6,765 nucleotides of DNA from Sulfuriferula sp. (GTDB lineage Bacteria; Pseudomonadota; Gammaproteobacteria; Burkholderiales; Sulfuriferulaceae). Positions 1-6,606 of the stretch are shown here, in pieces. The notes under the pieces are model-generated. The model made no database searches. It was not told the origin of the DNA and saw nothing but the letters and a program-made list of their open reading frames with translations. Positions within the stretch are counted from its first letter, which is position 1; every line of letters starts with the position of its first letter. Location of the stretch: NCBI GenBank assembly GCA_027311185.1, contig DAICZK010000078.1, positions 1-6,765 on the forward strand. Reading direction: 5' to 3'. The position numbers were made by a program, and so were the translations under genes.

Positions 1-1
1 G

Positions 2-331
2 GTTTATTTTCCGCCATTGCCGAGCCGAGCGGCAGCCGATGACAAGCTGGCCCAACTACAAGGACTGGGTATCAAGGATATTGCCGTAGTACCAAGCGGC
101 CAGTGGCAAAATGCCATATCGTTGGGTCTGTATTCGAAACTAGCGATTGCCAACGCGCGAGTCGCCAGCGCGCTCAAAAAAGGGGTCGCAACGAAAATCG
201 AGGCGCGGGGCAAATCCTCGCGCTTGTTTATTCTGCGCAACCTGACCGCAGACGAGCATGACGCGCTGGTCAAGATGCAGGCGAACTTCGGCGGCCCTGC
301 TTTTAAAAAAACCGCTTGCGCGCCCCCCTAA
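2..331 (+). CDS. SPOR-domain protein, C-terminal part (5' end outside window)
   Basis: An open frame runs in from the left edge (first full codon at 2) and ends at TAA 329-331, giving the last 109 residues of a longer protein. The segment starts VYFPPLPSRAAAD, continues with an L-x-x-L-x-x-LGIKD stretch, then NAISLGLYS and a following A-x-A-R-V-A-x-x-x-x-KG stretch. This is the layout of a SPOR domain (about 70 residues), in which the phrase ISLG-(L/V)-(Y/F) is the hallmark. SPOR domains bind glycan strands stripped of stem peptides at division sites, so a cell-envelope protein is likely, usually anchored by an N-terminal membrane segment that cannot be seen here. About 30 residues follow the domain and end in a Pro/Ala/Cys tail with no motif I recognise. 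A TTG at 17 could be called as a start, but the frame is open upstream of it and the homology begins earlier. It lies 42 bp upstream of mutM on the same strand; co-transcription is possible but unproven. The family assignment is good, the particular protein unknown. Confidence 0.8.
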   Translation, partial: VYFPPLPSRAAADDKLAQLQGLGIKDIAVVPSGQWQNAISLGLYSKLAIANARVASALKKGVATKIEARGKSSRLFILRNLTADEHDALVKMQANFGGPAFKKTACAPP

Positions 332-373
332 CCGGGCCGCGCGCAACGCTATCCTGATCGACTCGTACACACC

Positions 374-1192
374 ATGCCTGAATTGCCGGAAGTCGAAACT
401 ACGCGCCGCGGCCTGTTGCCCCATACGCAACACCGCGCCATTGTCGATATTGTCGTCCGCCAGCCCAGATTGCGCTGGCCCGTGCCCGCGAACCTCGCCG
501 TCCTCGCCGGCGGTCAGACGCTGGTCGGGCTGGAACGTCGCGGCAAATATCTGCTGTTTCGCCTGACGCGCGGTACGATTATTATCCATCTGGGCATGTC
601 GGGCAGCTTGCGCATACTCGATAGTGCAGCCCCGGCGGGGATTCACGACCACGTCGACATCGTCCTGGATAGCGGGCAATGCATCCGTTTACGCGACCCG
701 CGCCGCTTCGGTGCGGTTTTATGGGCCGGTCCGGACGAACCGGACCATCCGTTGCTCGCCAGTCTGGGAATAGAGCCGCTGACGCCGGAATTCGACGGCG
801 ACTGCATGTACCGACTGTCGCGCGAACGCAAGAACAGCATCAAGGCCTTGCTCATGGACAGCCATCACATCGTCGGCGTCGGCAATATCTACGCCAATGA
901 AGCCTTGTTTCACGCTGGCATACACCCCACGCTCGCAGCGGGTAAATTGAGCCGGCCGCGTTGCCATCGTCTGGCGCTGGCGATACGCGATACACTGGAC
1001 AAAGCCATTGCCGCCGGAGGCAGCAGTTTGCGCGACTTCGTCGGCAGCGACGGAATGCCCGGCTATTTCCAGCAACAGTATTTCGTTTACGCGCGCGCCG
1101 ATCTGGCTTGCCGCGTGTGCGGCCAACCGATTCGCCTGCTGCGACAAAATCAGCGGGCGACGTTTTATTGCCCGCAATGCCAGAAAAAATAA
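374..1192 (+). CDS. mutM: Formamidopyrimidine-DNA glycosylase (Fpg/MutM)
   Basis: Base-excision repair enzyme that removes 8-oxoguanine and formamidopyrimidines and then cleaves the abasic site by beta/delta-elimination. The 272-aa length is normal for the family. The start is fixed by the invariant MPELPEVE: P2 becomes the N-terminal proline nucleophile after Met removal and E3 is the acid catalyst. K58 in RRGKYLLF is the conserved lysine contacting DNA. M75, R110 and F112 (in DPRRFG) match the triad that fills the gap left by the flipped base. The H2TH region is at about 155-185, with the conserved [13 protein letters not shown] (N171). The C-terminal zinc finger has cysteines at 246, 249, 266 and 269, with R261 at the tip as in E. 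coli. No clear Shine-Dalgarno precedes the ATG. Every key residue is present, which also separates it from the related endonuclease VIII (Nei). It sits 42 bp after the SPOR gene and 152 bp before the dynamin-like gene; no functional link to either is evident. Confidence 0.97.
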   Translation: MPELPEVETTRRGLLPHTQHRAIVDIVVRQPRLRWPVPANLAVLAGGQTLVGLERRGKYLLFRLTRGTIIIHLGMSGSLRILDSAAPAGIHDHVDIVLDSGQCIRLRDPRRFGAVLWAGPDEPDHPLLASLGIEPLTPEFDGDCMYRLSRERKNSIKALLMDSHHIVGVGNIYANEALFHAGIHPTLAAGKLSRPRCHRLALAIRDTLDKAIAAGGSSLRDFVGSDGMPGYFQQQYFVYARADLACRVCGQPIRLLRQNQRATFYCPQCQKK

Positions 1193-1284
1193 GCGCCGAG
1201 CCCGGCTTTATGCCGTCACCAAAACAACACAGCCAACGCCCGCCGAATTGCCTACAAAAAAAGCTTACTTTTCAACGCCGCAGC

Positions 1285-1290
1285 TATAAT
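1285..1290 (+). promoter_or_regulatory. Possible sigma-70 -10 box for the dynamin-like gene
   Basis: A perfect TATAAT lies at 1285-1290 in the 152-bp spacer between mutM and the dynamin-like gene, in a locally AT-rich stretch (about 1254-1322) within GC-rich surroundings. The -35 is poor: the best is CTTACT at 1264-1269 (3 of 6 consensus bases) with a short 15-bp spacer, and there is no TG extension before the -10. Transcription would start near 1297 and give a leader of about 48 nt. A second candidate -10, TAAAAT at 1314-1319, has TTCGGA at 1290-1295 upstream (18-bp spacer). The spacer therefore probably contains a promoter, but which box is used is a guess. Confidence 0.4.
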
Positions 1291-1332
1291 TCGGATACAA
1301 TATCACCGTAGCGTAAAATACTTAGGCGTATC

Positions 1333-1337
1333 GGAGG
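1333..1337 (+). promoter_or_regulatory. Shine-Dalgarno of the dynamin-like gene
   Basis: GGAGG at 1333-1337 lies 7 nt before the ATG at 1345. It is the strongest ribosome binding site in the window and decides the start of the dynamin-like gene. Neither mutM nor pyrR has a comparable site, suggesting that this gene is translated well in its own right. Confidence 0.8.
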
Positions 1338-1344
1338 CAAAACC

Positions 1345-3306
1345 ATGTCGAATTCCACCCTGACACAACAGTTTGAACACTACGGAGCCTGGCGCGAAAA
1401 TGTTGCATCGCGCATCGGCATTTACCGCAACTGGCTGCAGAGCGAAGAAATCAGCGACTGGCAAATAGACCTGCGACTACAGCATCTGGTAGACCGGCTC
1501 GCCGAAGACAAGCTCAACATCGCCTTCGTCGCAGAATTTTCGCGCGGCAAATCGGAACTCATCAACGCCATTTTCTTTGCCGATTACAAAAAACGTCTGC
1601 TGCCGTCTACAGCCGGGCGTACGACGATGTGCCCGACCGAACTGTTCTACGACGCCAGCCGCCCGCCCGCGATACAATTGCTGCCTATCAGCACTCGCGC
1701 GAGCGCAGTCACTACTACCGAATATAAACGTTACCCCGACGAGTGGGCCACTTTCGTATTAAATACCGACTCGGCTGACGAGATGCTGGCAACCTTGCAG
1801 CGCGTGAGCGAAACGCAGCTCGTCAGCAAGGAAGAAGCCGAAAAATACGGCCTCTATCGCTCCCAGGACGCCGATTCACTGCTGTCCGTAACGGCGGAAG
1901 GCCTGGTCGAAATTCCGCAATGGCGCCACGCGATGATCAACTTCCCGCACCCTTTGCTCAAAAAGGGTCTGGTAATACTCGATACGCCGGGTCTGAATGC
2001 CATCGGTACCGAACCCGAACTCACACTCAATCTGCTGCCCAACGCACACGCCATTATTTTCATTCTCGCCGCCGACACCGGCGTCACCAAATCCGATATC
2101 GAGATATGGCGCAATCATATCGCCGTCATGCAAGGCGCCCATCGCGGCCATCTGGTCGTGCTCAATAAAATCGACGGCCTGTGGGACGATCTCAAAACAC
2201 AGGACGCCATCGACGCCGAGTTGCAAAATCAGGTCGCGAGCTGCGCCGGCCTGCTCGGCCTGGAAGCCGGCCAGATTTACCCGGTCTCCGCACAAAAGGG
2301 CTTGCTCGCCAAAATCAACAACGACGAAACCCTGCTGGCAAAAAGCCGGTTGCTGGAACTGGAATATGCGTTAAGCGAGAAACTCATCCCCTCCAAACAG
2401 GACATAGTGCGCGACAATACCGCCAGCGAGATAGGCGACCTGGTCAGTAACACCGCCGACCTGCTCAATTCCCGCCTCAAAAACGTCGACGAACAACTCG
2501 AAGAGCTGACTGGCTTACGCGGCAAGAACGAAGAAGTCGTGCAGCACATGATGCGCAAAATCGAAGAAGAAAAAGCGCAGTTTGAAAAAGGTTTGCAGCA
2601 ATTTCACGCGCTGCGTAGCGTTTTCTCGCACCATTCCAACGAATTGTTCAGCTATCTGGGCATGGAGCGCATCCGCTGCGAAGTCCGCGACACCCGCATC
2701 GCCATGGAAAAAAGCCGTTTTAGCGCCGGATTGCGCACGGCAATGGGGAAGTTCTTTTCAAACGTAGGCAAAAACGTAACTCAATCGGCGAAAACCATAG
2801 ACGAAATCAAGGCGATGATGGCGGCGATGTACAAAAAATTCAGCGACGAACACGGCCTCGCGGAAATTTCCCCGCCGGTCTATTCGATGTTCAAATACAA
2901 AAAGGAAATGGAGCGTCTGGAAGACAGTTATAACAAGCATTTTAATACGCTGTTCAACATGCTTACCAACGAGCAATATACGTTGACCGCCAAGTTTTTT
3001 GAAACTCTGGCCAGTCGCGTCATCAACATTTACGAAGTCGCAAACCGCGAAGCCGATAACTGGCTCAAGGCGATGATGTCGCCGATGGAGACGCAGGTGC
3101 GCGAACATCAGATGCAGTTGCGCCGTCGCCTGGAGAGTATCAAACGCATACACAAGGCTACCGACACACTCGAGGACCGCATTGCGGAACTGGAGGAAAT
3201 GCGCGTCACGATCAGCGACCAGCTACAGGCATTGCAGCGCATTCATGTCGATATCGAACACGCGCTGGCGATCAATTTATATCCGATCGAGAGCATGGCT
3301 GCTTAA
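1345..3306 (+). CDS. Dynamin-like large GTPase (bacterial dynamin family)
   Basis: A 653-aa GTP-binding protein of the dynamin superfamily; such proteins bind or remodel membranes after GTP-driven assembly, but this subfamily's role is unknown to me. Visible GTPase motifs: P-loop at 63-70 (AEFSRGKS, with Ala where the usual GxxxxGKS has Gly), switch I threonines T93/T94 in AGRTTMCPTEL, G3 DTPG at 213-216, G4 NKID at 274-277, and a probable G5 VSAQK at 314-318. A helical region precedes the G domain (about 1-55). After it, long charged helices predict coiled coil at about 363-420 and again at 595-640. A short amphipathic stretch at about 461-485 with Phe470-Phe471 could be a membrane-touching paddle, which is inference. 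There is no signal peptide and no transmembrane segment, so it is cytoplasmic or peripheral. The ATG has a strong GGAGG site. The gene stands alone on its strand: many bacterial dynamin-like proteins come as adjacent pairs, but no second one lies here. The region around 2881-3020 is visibly richer in A/T than its neighbours, mostly through Lys, Asn, Tyr and Phe codons. It ends 5 bp from the pyrC' stop on the other strand. Confidence 0.85.
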   Translation: MSNSTLTQQFEHYGAWRENVASRIGIYRNWLQSEEISDWQIDLRLQHLVDRLAEDKLNIAFVAEFSRGKSELINAIFFADYKKRLLPSTAGRTTMCPTELFYDASRPPAIQLLPISTRASAVTTTEYKRYPDEWATFVLNTDSADEMLATLQRVSETQLVSKEEAEKYGLYRSQDADSLLSVTAEGLVEIPQWRHAMINFPHPLLKKGLVILDTPGLNAIGTEPELTLNLLPNAHAIIFILAADTGVTKSDIEIWRNHIAVMQGAHRGHLVVLNKIDGLWDDLKTQDAIDAELQNQVASCAGLLGLEAGQIYPVSAQKGLLAKINNDETLLAKSRLLELEYALSEKLIPSKQDIVRDNTASEIGDLVSNTADLLNSRLKNVDEQLEELTGLRGKNEEVVQHMMRKIEEEKAQFEKGLQQFHALRSVFSHHSNELFSYLGMERIRCEVRDTRIAMEKSRFSAGLRTAMGKFFSNVGKNVTQSAKTIDEIKAMMAAMYKKFSDEHGLAEISPPVYSMFKYKKEMERLEDSYNKHFNTLFNMLTNEQYTLTAKFFETLASRVINIYEVANREADNWLKAMMSPMETQVREHQMQLRRRLESIKRIHKATDTLEDRIAELEEMRVTISDQLQALQRIHVDIEHALAINLYPIESMAA

Positions 3307-3311
3307 CTACG

Positions 3312-4595
3312 TCATGGTGCCGCAGCGTCAAAAACGATCTGACCTTCAATCAGCGTATACACCACGGTCGCCTGCATTTCATAACCCAGAAACGGCGTGT
3401 TTTTGCCCTGGCTTCGCAAAGCAGCAGGCTCAACCCGCCAACGCTTTTCGGGATCGAACAGGCACAGGTCGGCCACATGCCCTACCGCCAGGTAACCGGC
3501 GTCCAGACCCAGTACGCGAGCCGGGTCCAGCGTTATCCGCGCAATCGCGTCGAGCAGGTCGATGCGATCTTCGTCCGCCCATTTCAAAGCCAGCGGCAAC
3601 AACAGTTCCAGACCCGTTGCCCCCGGTTCGGCCTCGCCAAAGGGCATCTGCTTGGCATCGTCGTCGACCGGCGTATGGTTGGAGCACAACGCGTCTATCG
3701 TCCCTGAGGCAAGCCCCGCGCGTATCGCATCACGGTCGCGCGTGGTACGCAGCGGCGGGACGAGGTGGTAATTCGGGTCGAAATAGCCGATATCCATTTC
3801 CGACAAATGCAGGTGATTGATACTCACATCGCAACTGATGCCCAGGCCGTCGACCTTCGCCTGCCTGACCATGTCGATAGCCTGAGCCGACGACAACCGG
3901 CACAGATGCACGCGAGCGCCGGTTTCCCGTACCAGTAACAGTATGGTCGCCACCGCGATCGTCTCCGCGCTGTGCGGAATGGCGGGCAGACCTAGCCGCG
4001 TCGCGACGAAACCATCATGCGCGACGCCGCCCCGCGCAAGATAGGCGTCCTGCGGGCGCAACCAGACCGTAAAGCCAAAGGTCGCGGCATATTCGAGCGC
4101 GCGCACCAGCACCTGCGTATCGGTAATCGCGGCGTCCGCTTGAGAAAAACCGACACAACCGGCATCGCGCAACTCCGCCATTTCGGTCAGCCGCAATCCT
4201 TCGAGCTTTTGCGTCAGCGCGCCGATGGGATAGACCCGCGCCTGATTGAGGTTCTGGGCGCGAAACTTGAGCATTTCCACCAGACCCGGTTCGTCGAGCG
4301 GCGGATCGGTGTCGGGCGGGCAAGCCAGGCTGGTCACCCCGCCCGCGCACGCAGCATTCATCTCCGATTCCAGCGTCGCCCGATATTCGAACCCCGGCTC
4401 GCGCAGCCGCGCCGCAAGATCGACCAGCCCCGGACAAACGATGCAGCCGCTGGCGTCTATCACGCGGTTGGCATGGAAGCCCTGCGGCTCATCCCCTATC
4501 GCGACAATCTTGCCCGCCGCGATATATATATCGGTGATCTGGTCAAACCGGCTTTTGGGATCAATGACACGCCCGTTTTTTATCTGAATTTTCAT
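3312..4595 (-). CDS. pyrC': Inactive dihydroorotase homologue PyrC' (ATCase-associated, PyrX type)
   Basis: A 427-aa amidohydrolase-fold protein, full length for class I dihydroorotase. It has the N-terminal beta-sandwich start (NGRVIDP), the CPGLVDL segment, substrate-loop remnants (LREPG 64-68, CPPDTDPP 92-99) and the C-terminal VGHVADLCLFDP. The metal ligands are gone. The DxHxH motif reads D59-L-A61-A-R63; the FSDDG aspartate region reads FSQAD (150-154); the HxED histidine region reads LRPQD (179-183); the H-x-C-H-x-S histidine is R233; and the catalytic Asp of DxDHAPH is N306 in CSNHTPV (304-310). It should therefore not be a dihydroorotase. In Pseudomonas the equivalent PyrC' is non-catalytic but needed to assemble an active dodecameric ATCase with PyrB, and I infer the same role here. 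The ATG lies 1 bp after the pyrB stop, so translation is probably coupled. Genome pipelines often label it 'dihydroorotase', which would mislead. The gene is intact, so it is a maintained pseudo-enzyme and not a decaying gene. Confidence 0.9.
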   Translation of the reverse strand: MKIQIKNGRVIDPKSRFDQITDIYIAAGKIVAIGDEPQGFHANRVIDASGCIVCPGLVDLAARLREPGFEYRATLESEMNAACAGGVTSLACPPDTDPPLDEPGLVEMLKFRAQNLNQARVYPIGALTQKLEGLRLTEMAELRDAGCVGFSQADAAITDTQVLVRALEYAATFGFTVWLRPQDAYLARGGVAHDGFVATRLGLPAIPHSAETIAVATILLLVRETGARVHLCRLSSAQAIDMVRQAKVDGLGISCDVSINHLHLSEMDIGYFDPNYHLVPPLRTTRDRDAIRAGLASGTIDALCSNHTPVDDDAKQMPFGEAEPGATGLELLLPLALKWADEDRIDLLDAIARITLDPARVLGLDAGYLAVGHVADLCLFDPEKRWRVEPAALRSQGKNTPFLGYEMQATVVYTLIEGQIVFDAAAP

Positions 4596-4596
4596 G

Positions 4597-5547
4597 CTAA
4601 TTTCCCGCCAGCAAGCTCATTACCGCCATTCGCACCGCAATCCCGTAAGTCACCTGCGGCAAGATTACCGACTGCTTGCCGTCGGCGACCGTAGAATCAA
4701 TCTCCACGCCCCGGTTCATCGGTCCGGGATGCATGACTATCGCATCGGCCCGAGCGTAACTGAGTTTTTCCGGCGTCAGTCCGTAATATTTGAAATATTC
4801 CTGCGCGCTCGGCAAAAGCGCGCCGCGCATGCGCTCATTTTGCAAACGCAGGATAATGACGACGTCGACATTTCTGAGCCCCAGCGCCATGTCGTAATAG
4901 ACCTGTACGCCCATTTGCTCGACTCCCGTGGGGAGCAGGGTTTTGGGTGCAATCACGCGAACTTCGGGCACCCCCAGCGTGGTCAGGGCGTGGATTTGCG
5001 AACGCGCTACGCGCGAGTGCAATACGTCGCCGACTATGGCCACGCACAAATTGTGAAATTCGCCTTTGTATTTACGTATCGTCAACATGTCGAGCAAGCC
5101 TTGCGTAGGATGCGCGTGGCGACCGTCTCCGGCATTGACGACGTGAATATGTGGCGCAACATGGCGCGCTATCATATGCGCCGCGCCCGACTGCGCGTGC
5201 CGTACAACAAACATGTCGGCCTGCATGGCGGCCAGATTATCCACGGTATCGAGCAAGGTTTCGCCCTTGCTCTGACTCGATGCGCTGATATTCAGATTGA
5301 TGACATCAGCCGACAGCCTCTTGGCGGCGATTTCAAAGGTGGTACGGGTACGCGTGGACGGCTCGAAAAACAGATTGAAAATAGCCTTGCCTCGCAACAA
5401 GGGGACTTTTTTGACCTCTTGTTCGTTGATCGTGATAAATCCGTCGGCGGTATCGAGTATGTGGGTCAAAATCGCTCGCGGCAGGCCGTCTATCGTGAGC
5501 AGATGACGCAAGCTGCCATCGGCATTAAGCTGGGGGTTAAAACTCAT
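4597..5547 (-). CDS. pyrB: Aspartate carbamoyltransferase catalytic subunit
   Basis: Catalyses carbamoyl phosphate + L-aspartate to N-carbamoyl-aspartate, the committed step of pyrimidine synthesis, in the cytoplasm. The 316-aa protein shows the carbamoyl-phosphate motif STRTR at 64-68 in [13 protein letters not shown], the mobile-loop lysine K94 in SQSKGET, HPTQ at 146-149 in [15 protein letters not shown]179 in the LHSRVARS segment, and [11 protein letters not shown] from 273 for aspartate-domain closure. The roughly 20 residues before DGLPR resemble the N-terminal extension of Pseudomonas-type ATCase, where nucleotide effectors are thought to bind. From memory the Pseudomonas protein is about 334 aa, with a longer C-terminal tail that is missing here. 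No pyrI regulatory subunit gene follows; a pyrC' does, which fits the class that forms PyrB/PyrC' dodecamers. The ATG overlaps the pyrR stop (ATGA, 5544-5547), so the two are translationally coupled. Confidence 0.97.
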   Translation of the reverse strand: MSFNPQLNADGSLRHLLTIDGLPRAILTHILDTADGFITINEQEVKKVPLLRGKAIFNLFFEPSTRTRTTFEIAAKRLSADVINLNISASSQSKGETLLDTVDNLAAMQADMFVVRHAQSGAAHMIARHVAPHIHVVNAGDGRHAHPTQGLLDMLTIRKYKGEFHNLCVAIVGDVLHSRVARSQIHALTTLGVPEVRVIAPKTLLPTGVEQMGVQVYYDMALGLRNVDVVIILRLQNERMRGALLPSAQEYFKYYGLTPEKLSYARADAIVMHPGPMNRGVEIDSTVADGKQSVILPQVTYGIAVRMAVMSLLAGN

Positions 5548-6065
5548 GAAATATCCACTAATTTCAGACTAAGGTTGCCATCTTCGCCCCGAATCAGGTG
5601 AATATGCTGGTGGCTGGGAACGGACAGCGCGGCACCGACAAAATCGGCCGCGATCGGCAGTTGACGATCACCGACCAGGTCGATCAATACCGCCAGCCGA
5701 ATCTTCGCCGGTCGCCCATAATCGAACAGGGCATTCATCGCCGCGCGCACCGAACGCCCGGTGTAGAGCACATCGTCGACCAGCAGGATGTCGCGACCTT
5801 CGACCTCGAACGGCAGACGGGTGGGCTTGACCTGAGCGTGCAAGCCTATCTGCTCGAAATCGTCGCGATAAAACGAAATATCCAGACTGCCATGCGGCAT
5901 GGCGGCATTCAGCAGCGGGTGCAGCCGCTCGGCAGCCCAGACACCACCAGTGTGCATGCCCACCAGCACAGTATTGTCGGTCAGGCTGGGCCTGATGGCA
6001 ACGGCCAGCTGATCGATCAACGCGTCTGCGCCGGGCAAGGAATGGTTAATGAATGACATGGTCAT
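5544..6065 (-). CDS. pyrR: PyrR: pyrimidine operon regulator / uracil phosphoribosyltransferase homologue
   Basis: A type I phosphoribosyltransferase-fold protein of 173 aa. The PRPP-binding loop [10 protein letters not shown] (96-105) is intact, followed by the conserved [13 protein letters not shown], and the HTGG at 38-41 fits the diphosphate loop. In Bacillus, PyrR binds UMP/UTP and pyr mRNA to cause attenuation and also has UPRTase activity. Here the RNA-contact residues I recall for Bacillus (T18, R19, H22, H140, R141, R146, K152) mostly do not match: the helix reads ALIDQLA (15-21) in place of ALTRIAH, and the later segment reads [20 protein letters not shown] (127-146) in place of LVDRGHRELPIRADYVGK. 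RNA-based control is therefore doubtful; the activity of this protein is open. Start: ATG at 6065 gives MTMSF; a second ATG at 6059 (MSFINHS) is equally plausible, as neither has a clear Shine-Dalgarno. It lies 76 bp after yqgF and overlaps pyrB by 4 bp. Confidence 0.93.
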   Translation of the reverse strand: MTMSFINHSLPGADALIDQLAVAIRPSLTDNTVLVGMHTGGVWAAERLHPLLNAAMPHGSLDISFYRDDFEQIGLHAQVKPTRLPFEVEGRDILLVDDVLYTGRSVRAAMNALFDYGRPAKIRLAVLIDLVGDRQLPIAADFVGAALSVPSHQHIHLIRGEDGNLSLKLVDIS

Positions 6066-6104
6066 ACGTTACTGCGTATTCGCGATGGATGCAAGGCATG
6101 ACGC

Positions 6105-6124
6105 GCGGCAATCCCGATTGCCGC
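6105..6124. repeat. Perfect inverted repeat (hairpin) in the yqgF-pyrR gap
   Basis: GCGGCAATC at 6105-6113 and GATTGCCGC at 6116-6124 are exact reverse complements separated by CC. In RNA from either strand this would fold into a GC-rich stem of 8 pairs with a 4-nt loop. It lies 18 nt past the yqgF stop and about 40 nt before the pyrR ATG. No run of U follows on the minus strand (the next bases are GCGTCATG), so it is not a standard intrinsic terminator. It does not look like the Bacillus PyrR binding loop. It could be a processing or pausing structure, or a binding site for a dimeric protein; the sequence does not decide. Confidence 0.7.
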
Positions 6125-6141
6125 TGGGTACGCCTGTATTG

Positions 6142-6606
6142 TCACTGACGACGCTTGAGTTCATGAGCACATCCCGGTTCATCAAAATAATGTTGCAAAA
6201 TTTGTTGCGCGGCCACCTGATCGAGCATGAGTTTCTGCTTGCGTCCGAAAATGCCGCTTTCATTCAGCGCCATGCTGGCTGCCGCCGAGCTGTAGCGCTC
6301 GTCGACCCAAACTACGCGGATACCGAAACGACCGTTGAGACGGTGCGCAAAGCGCAGGCAGGTCGGCGCGAATTCGTGCACCGTCGCCTCGTCGTGATGC
6401 GGCATGCCAACGACCGCCAGCACCGGCTGCCACTGGCCGATCAGGTCGGCGATGCGAGCAAACCGCGCGGCATTAAGCTCGCTTGCTATCGTTTCCAGCG
6501 GGTGTGCCAGTCTGAGTTCGAATGTACCGACCGCCACGCCGATGCGTTTGAGCCCGAAATCGAATCCGAGTACGGTGCCCGAACGAATCTCAGGCGTGTC
6601 CGGCAT
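6142..6606 (-). CDS. yqgF: YqgF/RuvX family putative Holliday-junction resolvase / pre-16S rRNA nuclease
   Basis: A 154-aa RNase H-fold protein of the RuvC superfamily. In E. coli YqgF is essential and is implicated in maturation of the 16S rRNA 5' end; it has also been proposed as an alternative Holliday-junction resolvase. Acidic catalytic residues visible: D16 in [16 protein letters not shown]103 in [10 protein letters not shown], and D129 in [21 protein letters not shown] (65-71) corresponds to the usual VVGLP. The start chosen is ATG at 6606, giving [18 protein letters not shown], close to the usual family length. The frame also has an upstream GTG at 6633 that would add 9 residues unlike the family. 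With the ATG start the gene overlaps the algH stop by 17 bp, in a different frame, so it is translationally coupled to algH. The C-terminal tail after the fold ([12 protein letters not shown]) is basic and short, as in homologues. Identification is firm; which biochemical role dominates is not shown by the sequence. Confidence 0.95.
   Translation of the reverse strand: MPDTPEIRSGTVLGFDFGLKRIGVAVGTFELRLAHPLETIASELNAARFARIADLIGQWQPVLAVVGMPHHDEATVHEFAPTCLRFAHRLNGRFGIRVVWVDERYSSAAASMALNESGIFGRKQKLMLDQVAAQQILQHYFDEPGCAHELKRRQ

Noticed and set aside
1203..1215. CGGC-TTTAT-GCCG hairpin after mutM as a terminator
   Set aside because: The stem is only 4 bp and no T-run follows, so it is too weak to call.
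1345..3306. Reading the dynamin-like gene as part of a defence island
   Set aside because: All its neighbours are housekeeping genes (mutM, pyr cluster, yqgF, algH) with no integrase, transposase, toxin or second dynamin-like gene, so the context gives no support.
3182..3820. Plus-strand frame of 212 codons spanning the GTPase end and pyrC'
   Set aside because: It overlaps the GTPase gene out of frame and continues antisense to pyrC'; its composition (many Pro, Arg, Ser) is that of a chance frame.
4017..4694. Plus-strand open frame of 225 codons opposite pyrC'
   Set aside because: Antisense shadow of pyrC' with no domain or motif; its end runs into pyrB.
4594..5601. Plus-strand open frame of 335 codons lying opposite pyrB
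   Set aside because: It covers an unmistakable pyrB on the other strand, resembles no family, is rich in Arg, His and Gln as expected for an antisense frame of a GC-rich gene, and has no ribosome binding site that I can see.
6066..6100. Minus-strand promoter just before pyrR (TTGCAT with TAACGT)
   Set aside because: Each box matches only 3 of 6 consensus bases and the start point would fall at or inside the coding start, leaving no leader.
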